Shown one piece after another: positions 44,659-53,730 of a stretch of 64,000 nucleotides of DNA. Within the stretch, counting starts at the first letter, position 1, and each line of letters opens with the position of its first letter. The notes beneath the pieces were generated by a model. It saw only the letters and a program-made list of their open reading frames with translations, was not told the origin of the DNA and did not search any database. The DNA comes from Mesorhizobium sp. J8 (GTDB lineage Bacteria > Pseudomonadota > Alphaproteobacteria > Rhizobiales > Rhizobiaceae): assembly GCF_016591715.1 (NCBI RefSeq), contig NZ_AP024109.1:6012001-6076000 (forward strand). Direction: 5' to 3'. The translations under genes were made by a program, and so were the position numbers.

Positions 44659-46434
44659 ATGACCGTGCAAGGCACCGGTTGGAAAAACGATCTCCCGCTT
44701 GCGTTGTGCGCCACCCTGGTGGTGCTGGCGATCAACGCGGTGTCCGGCTTCCCCACTCTTGCCAACTATGGAGCGGACAATGACAGCATGCTGCGGCTGG
44801 TCGAGGTCCGCGACCTGCTCGCCGGCCAGGGCTGGTTCGATCTCCATCAATACAGGATGGGCACGGCGGGCGGCTTCGTCATGCACTGGTCCCGGCTGGT
44901 GGATGCGCCGCTCGCATTTCTTATCATGGCCTTCGATGCGCTGGGTGCCGGCACCGCCGCCGCCGAACGCGCCGCGCAAATCATCTGGCCGACCCTGCTC
45001 TACGGGCTGACCATATTCGTGCTCATGCGCGCCTCGCAGCGCTTCGCCGGTACGAATGTCGCGATGCCGGCGGTCATCCTGTCGACGGCAGCGCTGTTCT
45101 TCCTGGTGGTCTACAGCCCCGGCGTGATCGATCATCACAATGTCCAGTTGCTGCTGACGGCGGCCAGCCTCTGGCTCTTGATGGAAGCGCCGGCATGGCG
45201 GCCAGCCGCCCTGCTCTCAGGCATTTGCGCCGGCCTGACGCTGGCTGTCGGCATGGAGACCGCTCCCTATGTGGCGGTGCTCGGCATCTGCGCCGCTGCC
45301 CTATTCATCCTCGACGACAGAGAACGCTTCACGGCGCGGGGCTTCGGCCTCGGATTTGCCGGCATCGCCTCGCTGGTCTTCGTCGCGACCATCCGGCCGG
45401 CCGACTGGGGCGTCGCCCAATGCGACGCCTTCTCGTCCTTCCAGTTTGCCGTGGCGGCGCTGTCCGGCTTCGGTCTCGCGATCGCGGCTGCATCGGCCGC
45501 GTCGACAGCCCGGGCGCGGCTGGTTTCCATGCTGGCGCTTGCGGCGGTGATCGCGGCCGCCGTGATTGTGTTCTTCCCGCAGTGCCTGGCCTCGCCCTAT
45601 GCGGGCATGGACGAGCGCATCCGCACCTATTGGCTGGACGACGTGGTCGAAGCGCAGCCCTTCTGGAGCGTCGCCATCCACCAGCCGAAGCTGATGGCGG
45701 CACGTTATGTGACGCCCTGCATCGCGATCCTGCTGATCGGCCTTCAACTCAGGATCCGGCGCCTGCGCCGCGAGGAAATTTTAGCCGCCATCCTGCTCCT
45801 CGTCGCCTTCGGCGTCAGCCTCTGGCAGGTGCGCGGCTCGACCTTCTCCGTCGCCTTCGCCGTATTGCCGCTCTCGGCCTGGATAGCGAAAATCCGCCTG
45901 CGGGCTAACACCGCGCCCTCATGGCGCCTCTCCACCGGCATCGTGATGGCGTGGCTGGTCTCTCTCAACGTGACCTGGGCCGGCGTCGCGGTGGCGGCGC
46001 AATCGATGGTCCAGAAGGCGCCGCAGCGGATCAATTCCGATCCCGACCACGCCGTGACCTGCGGCAAGCCGGGCGACTTCCGCGAGCTGGCGGCCAAGCC
46101 GGCGACGACGGTGCTTGCCTCGTCCAATCTCGGCTCGGGGATACTGATGTTCACCGGCCACCGGGCGCTGGCCGGCCCTTACCATCGCAATATCGGCGGC
46201 AATCTCGCCATGCTCGACGCGTTCATGGGCACGCCGGACGCCGCCCGCGCCGTCATCGAGCGCGAGCATGTAGGACTGGTCGCGATCTGCCGCGGCAACA
46301 CGGAAGAGATATCGCTGGGCCTGGACGCGCCGAATGGCCTTGCCGCGGCATTGCTGCGGGGCGATCCGCCGACATGGCTCGAATTGGACCAGTCTACCGC
46401 GGGAAAGCCGATCGAGATCTACAAGGTCCGCTGA
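44659..46434 (+). CDS. GT-C-type polytopic membrane protein (STT3/PMT-like)
   Basis: 591 residues with about 11-13 spans. The first extracytoplasmic loop holds YGADNDSMLRLVEVRDLL (D40, D42) followed by GWFDLHQYRMG, an arrangement like the acidic-pair loop and W-F/D block of STT3/PMT glycosyltransferases that use polyprenyl-phosphate donors. The C-terminal 130 residues (about 460-591) are soluble, with a possible extracytoplasmic domain. The acceptor and sugar are unknown. Lone gene behind a repeat. Confidence 0.65.
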   Translation: MTVQGTGWKNDLPLALCATLVVLAINAVSGFPTLANYGADNDSMLRLVEVRDLLAGQGWFDLHQYRMGTAGGFVMHWSRLVDAPLAFLIMAFDALGAGTAAAERAAQIIWPTLLYGLTIFVLMRASQRFAGTNVAMPAVILSTAALFFLVVYSPGVIDHHNVQLLLTAASLWLLMEAPAWRPAALLSGICAGLTLAVGMETAPYVAVLGICAAALFILDDRERFTARGFGLGFAGIASLVFVATIRPADWGVAQCDAFSSFQFAVAALSGFGLAIAAASAASTARARLVSMLALAAVIAAAVIVFFPQCLASPYAGMDERIRTYWLDDVVEAQPFWSVAIHQPKLMAARYVTPCIAILLIGLQLRIRRLRREEILAAILLLVAFGVSLWQVRGSTFSVAFAVLPLSAWIAKIRLRANTAPSWRLSTGIVMAWLVSLNVTWAGVAVAAQSMVQKAPQRINSDPDHAVTCGKPGDFRELAAKPATTVLASSNLGSGILMFTGHRALAGPYHRNIGGNLAMLDAFMGTPDAARAVIEREHVGLVAICRGNTEEISLGLDAPNGLAAALLRGDPPTWLELDQSTAGKPIEIYKVR

Positions 46435-46656
46435 ATATCGGCCCGCGGCGATATCAGCATCGTCAACCGCGCCCTCTGCAACGCGCACGGTTCGCACCGA
46501 TGCAACATCATCGCGTGATTTGGAAAACCGCGATTGAAGTCGGTCGCCTGGATCATTGCAATCCAGCCTGTGCTTTGGTTAGCATTTCGCCCTGGCGGCG
46601 ATATATGTAAGCAAGAAATTTGGATTCGGGGTTTTCAGCTTGGGGAGAAGACATCC

Positions 46657-47466
46657 ATGTCGGCCATAGACGGCGCGGCGGCGCCAGCATCGACCACACA
46701 AACGCTGCAGCACGTTGTCTCCCACATGGTGGATGCCGTGAACCGCGCCGCCTTTGTGGAAAAGCCGTTCTGGCATCTTGAGATGACGGATGTCTTTCCG
46801 GCGGACCTCTATCAGCGCATGCGCGCCGCCATGCCCGAGGCGCGTGAGTATCGTGCGCTCAAGGGGCGCAACAATGTGAATATCAAGGCTGACGGAACCG
46901 CGACGCGGATCAAGATCGACCTCTACCCCGAATATATCCGCCATCTGCCCAACGAGAAGCGGGCCGTCTGGGCCCTGGTCGGCAAGGCATTGCATGCGCC
47001 GGAACTGAAGGATGCCTTCATGCGCCGCCTTGCCCCCGGCTTGGAGCGCCGATTCGGCTCGGATTTCATGAAGGTCGGCATGTATCCCGTGCCGATGCTG
47101 ACCCGCGACGTGGCGGGCTACAAGATCGGCTTCCACACCGACACGAAATGGAAGGGCATCACGGTCCAGTTCTATTTGCCCGAGGACGACTCGATCAACC
47201 ATATCGGCACCCGCTTCGCCGAGCGCATGCCGGACGGACGTTTCGAGAATTCGCACCGGATGTCGTTTTCGCCGAATACAGGCTACGCTTTCGCGGTCGG
47301 CACCGACACCTGGCATGCGGTCGACACCGTCGGACCGGAGGTCCGCACCCGCGACAGCATCCTTCACACCTATTTCGTCGACAACACCGCGACGCTCAAG
47401 ATCCGCAACCGCAGCAAGCGCGCGGCCAATTTCGTGATGAACGAAGTCCGCCACATCGGCCGGTAG
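46657..47466 (+). CDS. 2-Oxoglutarate/Fe(II)-dependent oxygenase-fold protein
   Basis: 269 residues from MSAIDGAAAP at 46657; the open frame reaches 46534 but the extension lies in low-conservation intergenic DNA. Iron ligands H160 and D162 (GFHTDTKWKG) and H220 (TWHAVDT), with R230 or R232 for 2-oxoglutarate, fit the dioxygenase jelly roll. Probably hydroxylates a small molecule or a sugar or amino-acid residue. The gene follows the GT-C protein by 222 bases and could act on the same surface product. Confidence 0.75.
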   Translation: MSAIDGAAAPASTTQTLQHVVSHMVDAVNRAAFVEKPFWHLEMTDVFPADLYQRMRAAMPEAREYRALKGRNNVNIKADGTATRIKIDLYPEYIRHLPNEKRAVWALVGKALHAPELKDAFMRRLAPGLERRFGSDFMKVGMYPVPMLTRDVAGYKIGFHTDTKWKGITVQFYLPEDDSINHIGTRFAERMPDGRFENSHRMSFSPNTGYAFAVGTDTWHAVDTVGPEVRTRDSILHTYFVDNTATLKIRNRSKRAANFVMNEVRHIGR

Positions 47467-47492
47467 TCTCGGCGCTCGCCGGCCGGTCTTGC

Positions 47493-48509
47493 TCAGTCCT
47501 GGTGCAGGATGAATTCGAGGTAGAGGTTGCGCTGCAGGATCGAATGGTTGTCGTCGGATATCAGCGACACCATCAGCGCGCCGTCGTCGCGGGTCCAGAC
47601 GTCCAGCCCTTCCATATTGTCGATCTGGTAGCCCATGTCGGCTTCCATCAGCACCGGTCCGTCGGCGACCGCTCCCTTCTCGACGCTTTCGCCATGGATA
47701 CGTCTGAGCCGCATCTTCACCCCGCGGGCGATCGAGAAGCTGCGTTCCAGGAGCAGCAGATCACCGTCCGGCAGGAAGGCGCCGTCCGTGATGTCGAAAT
47801 CGCCGCCGCGCCTGATGGTGAAGACGCCCTTATGCGGCCCCTCGATGACGGCGGCGTAGACATTGCCGGCCTTATCGAGGCTCCTCTCCGAAACCACGAC
47901 CAAGCCGCCCTCGTGCTGTCCATAAGGGTTGGCGTGGGTGACGGTCTCGAAGCCGCGATTCTGGCGCAACTCCTGGGCCGGGACCAGGTAATCGAGCCGC
48001 CTCAGCGGCGCTTTCATATTATCGGGATCGATCCTGAATTGGGCGACGCGCTGGTCGCGCTCGAAGCCGACGGTGGCGATGCCGTCCTTGACCGCGAGCC
48101 CTTCCGCATCGACCTTCCATTTCCGGTCGATCGGCCGGCCCGAGGCATCGACCATCTGCTGCATGCGGAAATTCTTGACGCCCGACGGCCGCTTGCCGGC
48201 GTCGTGAGTGATCGTGCCGAAGAACCAGAAGCCGGTGTCGGCGACACCGATGAAGTCGCTGCCCGGCTTCAGGAAGCGAAACGCCGACAGTGCGCCGAAA
48301 TCGCGCGCCGGCGAGGTCATCTCCAGCCCGCCGACGAATTCGAGCGGCCCGAACCGCGTCTCGTCATGGCCGACACGGAACTGGCTGATCGGCCGCGCCG
48401 AAACCTCGACCGTCTCGACGGGAGCTCCCGTGGCGGCTATGGCCGGCGAAGCGCAGGCCAGCATGCAGGCGAAAAGCGTCCGCCGTGCACGCCGCCCCGA
48501 AAAGGTCAT
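47493..48509 (-). CDS. Exported phytase-like beta-propeller (esterase-like activity of phytase) protein
   Basis: 338 residues. Signal peptide about 1-25 (SPAIAA). The domain is the 'esterase-like activity of phytase' family: [25 protein letters not shown], then [27 protein letters not shown]; a beta-propeller in the periplasm or outside. Actual substrate not known. The ATG overlaps the stop of cobT by 4 bases (ATGA), so it is co-translated with it; an unusual association that looks like chance co-operonic placement. Confidence 0.82.
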   Translation of the reverse strand: MTFSGRRARRTLFACMLACASPAIAATGAPVETVEVSARPISQFRVGHDETRFGPLEFVGGLEMTSPARDFGALSAFRFLKPGSDFIGVADTGFWFFGTITHDAGKRPSGVKNFRMQQMVDASGRPIDRKWKVDAEGLAVKDGIATVGFERDQRVAQFRIDPDNMKAPLRRLDYLVPAQELRQNRGFETVTHANPYGQHEGGLVVVSERSLDKAGNVYAAVIEGPHKGVFTIRRGGDFDITDGAFLPDGDLLLLERSFSIARGVKMRLRRIHGESVEKGAVADGPVLMEADMGYQIDNMEGLDVWTRDDGALMVSLISDDNHSILQRNLYLEFILHQD

Positions 48510-50404
48510 CCGGCGCGCCGCAAGCCGCCGCGCCGGGTGTCGCGCGCGCTTTCCTCGCCGAACAGCGAGGCGAGTTGCTCGGTCATGGCGCCGGCCAGTT
48601 CCTCGGCATCGACGATGGTGACGGCGCGGCGATAATAGCGCGTGACGTCGTGGCCGATGCCGATGGCCAAAAGCTCGACCGGCGAGCGCGTTTCGATCAG
48701 ATCGATGACCGCCCTAAGATGCCGCTCCAGATAATTGCCCGGATTGACCGAAAGCGTGGAGTCGTCGACCGGAGCACCGTCCGAGATCATCATCAGGATC
48801 TTGCGCTGCTCGGGCCGGCCGATCAGCCGGTTATGCGCCCAAAGCAGCGCCTCGCCGTCGATGTTTTCCTTGAGCAGGCCCTCGCGCATCATCAGCCCGA
48901 GATTGCGCCGCGCGCGCCGCCAGGGATGGTCGGCGGACTTGTAGATGATGTGGCGCAGGTCGTTGAGCCGGCCGGGATTCGGCGGCTTGCCGTCCTTCAG
49001 CCATTTCTCGCGCGCCTGCCCGCCTTTCCAGGCGCGGGTGGTGAAACCGAGGATCTCCACCGAGACGCCGCAGCGCTCCAGCGTGCGCGCCAGGATGTCG
49101 GCGCAAGTCGCGGCGACCGTGATCGGCCGCCCGCGCATCGAGCCCGAATTGTCGAGCACCAGCGATACCACCGTGTCGCGGAACTTGGTGTCGCGCTCCT
49201 GCTTGAAGGACAGCGGCTGCATCGGGTCGATGACCACGCGCACCAGGCGCGCCGGATCGAGATAGCCTTCCTCCAGGTCGAAATCCCAGGAGCGGTTCTG
49301 CTGCGCCATCAGCCGGCGCTGCAGCCGGTTGGCGAGCCGTCCGACGACGCCGGACAGGTTGGCCAACTGCCTGTCGAGGAAGGCGCGCAGCCGGTCGAGT
49401 TCCTCTTCCTCGCACAGGTCCTCGGCGCCGACCGTTTCGTCGAAGGCTGTGGTGAAGACCTTGTAGTCGATCTCTTTCGGCAGGTTGAGGAACGGATTGT
49501 CGTTGCGCTTGGCCTCGCCTGGCGTCTCGGCGTCGGAATCGTCCTCGTCGGAGAGGTCGTCCGAAGTGGCGTCCGTTGCTTCCGTCTCGGCCGACTCTTC
49601 CTCGTCGGCGGAGGCTTCGGCATCTTCCGACTGCGACTGCTCGGAGCCTGAATCCTCCTCGCCGCCTTCCTCGCTCTGTTCCTCGCCCTGCTGCTCGTTC
49701 TCTTCGTTTTCCTCGGAATCGTCGGTTTCCTGGTCGTCGCCGAGCTCCTCGGCCATTTCCATGGAAACCAGCATGTCGCGCACGACGCGGGCAAAGGCCT
49801 GCTGGTCCTCGAGCTTGGCCAACAGGCCGTCGAGGTCGGCGCTCGCCTTCTCCTCGATCCAGGGACGCCAGAGGTCGACCAGCCGCTCGCCGCTCTTCGG
49901 CACCGGGCGTCCGGTGAGCTTCTCGCGCACCATGAGCGCGACCGCCTCCTCGAGCGGCGCGTCCGCCTTGTCCCTGACGTCGACAAGGTTTGCCTTGGCG
50001 TATTTGTCCTCGAGCATCGAGCCGATATTGTCGGCCACGCCCTGCATGGCGCGGCTGCCGATCGCCTCGACGCGCGCCTGCTCGACAGCATCGAAGATGG
50101 ACCGCGCGAGTTTGCCCTCCGGCGCCAGCTTGTTGTGGATGCGCTGATCGTGGCAGGCGCGCTTCAGCGCCATGGAATCGCCCAGGCCGCGGGTGATCGC
50201 GATATCGTTTCGGGACGCCTTCTTCGGCAATTCCGGCAAACGGGCACGGTTGCCGGCCAGCGCCGGCCGGTCCTTGGCGAATCCGACCTCGAGGTCCTTG
50301 TCGCCGGCAACAGCGCGCATGCACACCGTCACGGCGCGCTTGAAGCTGTCGGCTTCAGACCCGTTCTTCGACTTGTTGCGCGTGTTGTCGCCCGGACCCG
50401 CCAT
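48506..50404 (-). CDS. cobT: Aerobic cobaltochelatase subunit CobT
   Basis: 632 residues. A helical N-terminal region, a long Glu/Asp/Ser-rich low-complexity linker (about 210-310) and a C-terminal von Willebrand A domain with MIDAS motif D418-S420-S422 in [11 protein letters not shown]. With CobN and CobS it inserts cobalt into hydrogenobyrinate diamide, an ATP-driven chelatase. The acidic linker is characteristic of rhizobial CobT. It lies 55 bases after cobS; CobN is not in the window. Confidence 0.94.
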   Translation of the reverse strand: MAGPGDNTRNKSKNGSEADSFKRAVTVCMRAVAGDKDLEVGFAKDRPALAGNRARLPELPKKASRNDIAITRGLGDSMALKRACHDQRIHNKLAPEGKLARSIFDAVEQARVEAIGSRAMQGVADNIGSMLEDKYAKANLVDVRDKADAPLEEAVALMVREKLTGRPVPKSGERLVDLWRPWIEEKASADLDGLLAKLEDQQAFARVVRDMLVSMEMAEELGDDQETDDSEENEENEQQGEEQSEEGGEEDSGSEQSQSEDAEASADEEESAETEATDATSDDLSDEDDSDAETPGEAKRNDNPFLNLPKEIDYKVFTTAFDETVGAEDLCEEEELDRLRAFLDRQLANLSGVVGRLANRLQRRLMAQQNRSWDFDLEEGYLDPARLVRVVIDPMQPLSFKQERDTKFRDTVVSLVLDNSGSMRGRPITVAATCADILARTLERCGVSVEILGFTTRAWKGGQAREKWLKDGKPPNPGRLNDLRHIIYKSADHPWRRARRNLGLMMREGLLKENIDGEALLWAHNRLIGRPEQRKILMMISDGAPVDDSTLSVNPGNYLERHLRAVIDLIETRSPVELLAIGIGHDVTRYYRRAVTIVDAEELAGAMTEQLASLFGEESARDTRRGGLRRAG

Positions 50405-50459
50405 CGATCATTCCCTGCGCGTTGCATGCTGAAAGGCCGGAGGCCCTTCAGCGGCGCGC

Positions 50460-51446
50460 CTAGCCCAGCACCACGTTGGCGGCGCTCTCCGGCAAATCCT
50501 CGCCGAAGGCGCGCTGGTAGAACTCGGCCACCACCGAACGCTCCAGCTCGTCGCACTTGTTGAGGAAGGTCAGCCGGAACGCCATGCCGATATCGCCGAA
50601 GATCTCGGCGTTCTCGGCCCAGGTGATGACGGTGCGCGGGCTCATCACGGTCGACAGGTCGCCATTGATGAAGGCCGAGCGCGTCATGTCGGCGACGCGC
50701 ACCATCTTGTTGACGATGTCCTTGCCCTTGTTGTCGCGATAATGCTTGGCCTTGGCCAGCACGATGTTCACTTCATTGTCGTGCGGCAGGTAATTGAGCG
50801 TGGTGACGATCGACCAGCGGTCCATCTGCGCCTGGTTGATCTGCTGCGTGCCGTGATAGAGGCCGGTGGTGTCGCCGAGGCCGACCGTGTTGGCGGTGGC
50901 GAACAGCCGGAACGCCGGGTGCGGGCGGATGACCCGGCTCTGGTCGAGCAGCGTGAGCCGGCCCGAGGATTCCAGCACGCGCTGGATGACGAACATCACG
51001 TCCGGACGGCCGGCATCGTATTCGTCGAAGCAGAGCGCGACATTGTGCTGATAGGCCCAGGGCAGGATGCCGTCGCGGAACTCGGTGACCTGCAGCCCCT
51101 CCTTGACGACGATGGCGTCCTTGCCGACGAGATCGATGCGGCTGACATGGCTGTCGAGGTTGACGCGCACGCAGGGCCAGTTGAGCCGCGCCGCCACCTG
51201 CTCGATATGCGTCGACTTGCCGGTGCCGTGATAGCCCGACACCATGACGCGGCGGTTGTAGGCAAAGCCGGCGAGGATCGCCAGCGTCGTCGCCTTGTCG
51301 AACAGATAATCCGGGTCGATGTCCGGCACGTGCTCGGTCGCCGCCGAATAGGCGGGAACGACCATCTTGGACTCGAAGCCGAATTTCTCCTTCACCGGCA
51401 CCGTCGTGTCGGGCAGGTTGGCGATGTCGCGATCGACCTTGTTCAT
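50460..51446 (-). CDS. cobS: Aerobic cobaltochelatase ATPase subunit CobS
   Basis: 328 residues from [13 protein letters not shown] at 51446 (the frame extends 36 codons upstream without family support). AAA+ ATPase with Walker [10 protein letters not shown] at 71-79, Walker [10 protein letters not shown], and the sensor regions expected for the MoxR/CobS group. Drives cobalt insertion with CobT. Upstream, 123 bases contain a small inverted repeat; the next gene is the J-protein, in the same direction. Confidence 0.95.
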   Translation of the reverse strand: MNKVDRDIANLPDTTVPVKEKFGFESKMVVPAYSAATEHVPDIDPDYLFDKATTLAILAGFAYNRRVMVSGYHGTGKSTHIEQVAARLNWPCVRVNLDSHVSRIDLVGKDAIVVKEGLQVTEFRDGILPWAYQHNVALCFDEYDAGRPDVMFVIQRVLESSGRLTLLDQSRVIRPHPAFRLFATANTVGLGDTTGLYHGTQQINQAQMDRWSIVTTLNYLPHDNEVNIVLAKAKHYRDNKGKDIVNKMVRVADMTRSAFINGDLSTVMSPRTVITWAENAEIFGDIGMAFRLTFLNKCDELERSVVAEFYQRAFGEDLPESAANVVLG

Positions 51447-51522
51447 CACTATCAACGTCTCCACGGGCGAAACGCCGCGTTTCGCCGGCAATCGATTTTG
51501 TCCGGGGGCGGTCTTAGAGCCT

Positions 51523-51549
51523 TTTCCAACCTTATGAAAGTTGGAAAAC
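51523..51549. repeat. Small inverted repeat between J-protein gene and cobS
   Basis: TTTTCCAAC (51523-51531) and GTTGGAAAA (51541-51549) form a 9-bp stem with a 9-base loop. It lies 21 bases downstream of the J-protein stop (minus strand) and before the cobS start. No T-run follows on either strand, so it is more like a short palindromic repeat or RNA stabiliser than a terminator. Confidence 0.55.
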
Positions 51550-51569
51550 GACACGGACCGTGGGGCCGC

Positions 51570-52193
51570 TCAGCACAATCCCGCCTGCTTGAGCACGCGA
51601 TAGGCCTGCAGCACATCGCGGAACCGGTCTTCCGAACCTCTGTCGCCGCCATTCGCATCCGGATGGTGGCGCTTAACGAGTTCCTTATAACGCGCCTTGA
51701 TGTCCTGACCAGTCGCCTTTGTGTCAAGGCCAAGCGTTTCCAGCGCCTTGGCCTCAAGCGGCTTTGCCTTGCGCTCGCGCGGCTCGCGCGAGCCGGCACC
51801 GAACAGATTGAACGGATCGCGCATCCGGTTGTAGTAGCCGGCGCGGCCCGAACGCTGCTGCGCGAAGTCGGGCGCCGAGCGCGTCCCGCCGCCATTGGCG
51901 CCCATGCGCCATGTCGGCCGGTGGCCGGTGAGCGCCTCTTTCTGGAAGCGTGCGATCTCGCTGTCCGACACGCCGGAGAAATAGTTGAAGCCCTTGTTGT
52001 ATTCGCGCACATGCTCGAAGCAGAAGCGGAAATACTCGCCCTCCTTGAGGCGTCCGACCGGCGCGCGATGCGTGCCCGCCTCGTTGCAGCCATCCCACTG
52101 GCAGATCGGGGCGCGCGACTTCAGCTCCGCGTCCTTTTCCGGCCGGATTCGAATTTTCTCGAAATATTTGGGATACGCTTTCATTTCCCCCAT
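51570..52193 (-). CDS. J-domain (DnaJ-like) protein with N-terminal CXXC region
   Basis: 207 residues. The J domain is at the C-terminus (about 143-205), with HPD in KRHHPDANGGDRGSEDRF, so it can stimulate an Hsp70 ATPase. The N-terminal half has CQWDGCNEAGTHRAP and FRFCFEHVREYNKGFNYF, with four Cys/His residues that could bind a metal. Known in Rhizobiales as a J-domain protein next to bolA and cobS. Its partner chaperone is unknown. Confidence 0.85.
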   Translation of the reverse strand: MGEMKAYPKYFEKIRIRPEKDAELKSRAPICQWDGCNEAGTHRAPVGRLKEGEYFRFCFEHVREYNKGFNYFSGVSDSEIARFQKEALTGHRPTWRMGANGGGTRSAPDFAQQRSGRAGYYNRMRDPFNLFGAGSREPRERKAKPLEAKALETLGLDTKATGQDIKARYKELVKRHHPDANGGDRGSEDRFRDVLQAYRVLKQAGLC

Positions 52194-52329
52194 TTATGGG
52201 CTGTTCGCATATGCGAAACAAGAATTGACATTTCGCCGATGATCGCCCTAACCGCTGAATCGCGGCTTAAAAGCGGTCGAAAACATAGATTTTGCGGCTG
52301 TGCCGAAAATGTGGTGAAGGGAAGCCCGA

Positions 52330-52632
52330 ATGTCCATACAGGCGACCATGGAAGATAAGCTGAAGGCGGCGTTCTCGCCCGAACGGCTCGCCGTCATCAA
52401 CGAAAGCCACCTTCACGCCGGCCATCACCACGTCGAGCACGGCCACGAGGCCCACTTCGACGGCACCGGCGAAACGCATTTCCGCGTCCGCGTCGTCTCG
52501 GCCGCCTTTGCCGGCATGAGCCGCGTCGAGCGCCACCGCGCCGTCAACGACCTGCTGGCCGACGAATTGAAAGCCGGCGTGCATGCGCTGGCGATAGAAC
52601 CGGCCGCGCCCGGCGAGAAGACGCGCTGGTAG
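52330..52632 (+). CDS. bolA: BolA-family protein
   Basis: 100 residues. The core fold: LKAAFSPERLAVINESHLHAGHHH, then HFRVRVVSAAFAGMSRVERHRAVNDLL, with the conserved HRxVN. BolA proteins bind [2Fe-2S] clusters with monothiol glutaredoxins and, in some bacteria, DNA. It diverges from the J-protein (136 bases) and its stop abuts the convergent hydrolase stop exactly. Confidence 0.88.
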   Translation: MSIQATMEDKLKAAFSPERLAVINESHLHAGHHHVEHGHEAHFDGTGETHFRVRVVSAAFAGMSRVERHRAVNDLLADELKAGVHALAIEPAAPGEKTRW

Positions 52633-53445
52633 TCAACCGACGGTCGCCTTGAGGAACGCCAACGCGGCCGCGGTCAGGGCGTCGCCGTCCTGTCCGAAAT
52701 CGCGATCGATCGACATATGCGTATAGGCGCTGCCGTCGAACAGCGTGACCTCGGTGCCTGTGGCGCGTAGGCGTTTCGCGAAAGCTTGCGACTCTTCGCC
52801 TCGCCCGGGCGCACGCGAATAGGCGATGAAGGTCGGCGGATGCTTCCTGCCGTCGACATAGCTCGCCGGCGACAGAGCGGCCCATTGCGCGGGGTCGGAG
52901 AAGACACGCGCATAAGCCCGAACCATGCCGCCATCCCTGGAAAGCGCGGCGAGATCATAGGCCCGAGTGTCGTCGAGAAGCAGGCCAGCGACGCCAGGCA
53001 GGCCTCCTCGCAAGCCGGTCAGCGCGACCAGGTGGCATCCGGCCGAATGGCCCATGCCGACGATCCGGTTCGGGTCTCCGCCATGCGGGGCGATGTTGGC
53101 GCGCACATAGGCATAGGCCTTTTCGACATCGCCGGCCTGGGTGGCGACATCGGCCTGCGGCAGCATGCGGTAATCGATCGAGACGAAGACGAATCCGTTG
53201 GCGAGCAGGAAGCCCGGTTTGGCGCCCACCTGGCTGCGTTTGCCGAAACGCCAGGCGCCGCCATGGACGAAGAACACCACCGGCAGGTTCTTCGCGCCGG
53301 CCGGCGCGTAGATGTCCAGCTTGGCCGGACCGTAATCGAAGGTTTGCGGTTCCGGGTGGCCCGGGCGCCCGGCGGCTGACGCACCCGCCGACGACAGCGC
53401 CGCCAGGGCTGCCACGATGAAGCTGCGTCGATTAATCATCGCCAT
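52633..53445 (-). CDS. Exported alpha/beta hydrolase (carboxylesterase-like)
   Basis: 270 residues from MAMINRRSF at 53445. The N-terminus MINRRSFIVAALAALSSAGASAAG is a Tat-like signal (RR-S-F), cleaved after about residue 26. HGGAWRFGKR forms the oxyanion hole (HGG), and GHSAG with S134 is the nucleophile elbow; the C-terminal His is likely in TYTHMSID. Esterase/BD-FAE-like fold; substrate unknown. The open frame continues upstream to 53649, but that part lacks a family match. Confidence 0.8.
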   Translation of the reverse strand: MAMINRRSFIVAALAALSSAGASAAGRPGHPEPQTFDYGPAKLDIYAPAGAKNLPVVFFVHGGAWRFGKRSQVGAKPGFLLANGFVFVSIDYRMLPQADVATQAGDVEKAYAYVRANIAPHGGDPNRIVGMGHSAGCHLVALTGLRGGLPGVAGLLLDDTRAYDLAALSRDGGMVRAYARVFSDPAQWAALSPASYVDGRKHPPTFIAYSRAPGRGEESQAFAKRLRATGTEVTLFDGSAYTHMSIDRDFGQDGDALTAAALAFLKATVG

Positions 53446-53640
53446 CTCCGGCCAGGTTGCGCGGTGTCGGCACGGGTGCTCGCCGCGTGCTTCGTCTACG
53501 AACCAAAAATGACAACTTTCGGTGCGAAACCAAATCCGCTCCTTGACCGTCCGCTGGCAATCACCACGTATGTTTACAGGCGAGCATTTGCGGCCGAATC
53601 GGGGTGCCCCGAGGCCAGCGCCGGATTGCATTGCGCGTTC

Positions 53641-53680
53641 TCCCTTCACGTGAAGGGAACCACAATGCTTTCTGGCGGTT
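53641..53680 (+). promoter_or_regulatory. EcfG/RpoE2-type promoter with overlapping 18-bp palindrome, before prkA
   Basis: GGAAC (53656-53660), 18 bases, TT (53679-53680) matches the general-stress sigma factor EcfG/RpoE2 consensus (GGAAC-N18/19-TT). A perfect palindrome TCCCTTCACGTGAAGGGA (53641-53658) overlaps the -35 element by 3 bases, an arrangement typical of a repressor operator. Predicted start near 53690 gives a leader of about 40 bases before the prkA ATG (53731), including a small hairpin at 53692-53716. Confidence 0.6.
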
Positions 53681-53730
53681 GATGAAGCGATGAGCCGATT
53701 GGCAGCCTATCGGCTCCGAGGCAAAGCATC

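Noticed and set aside
53461..53640. Extra gene between the hydrolase and prkA (the open frame at 53464-53682)
   Set aside because: It crosses the palindrome and the promoter and has no domain or start signal; it is likely a chance frame.
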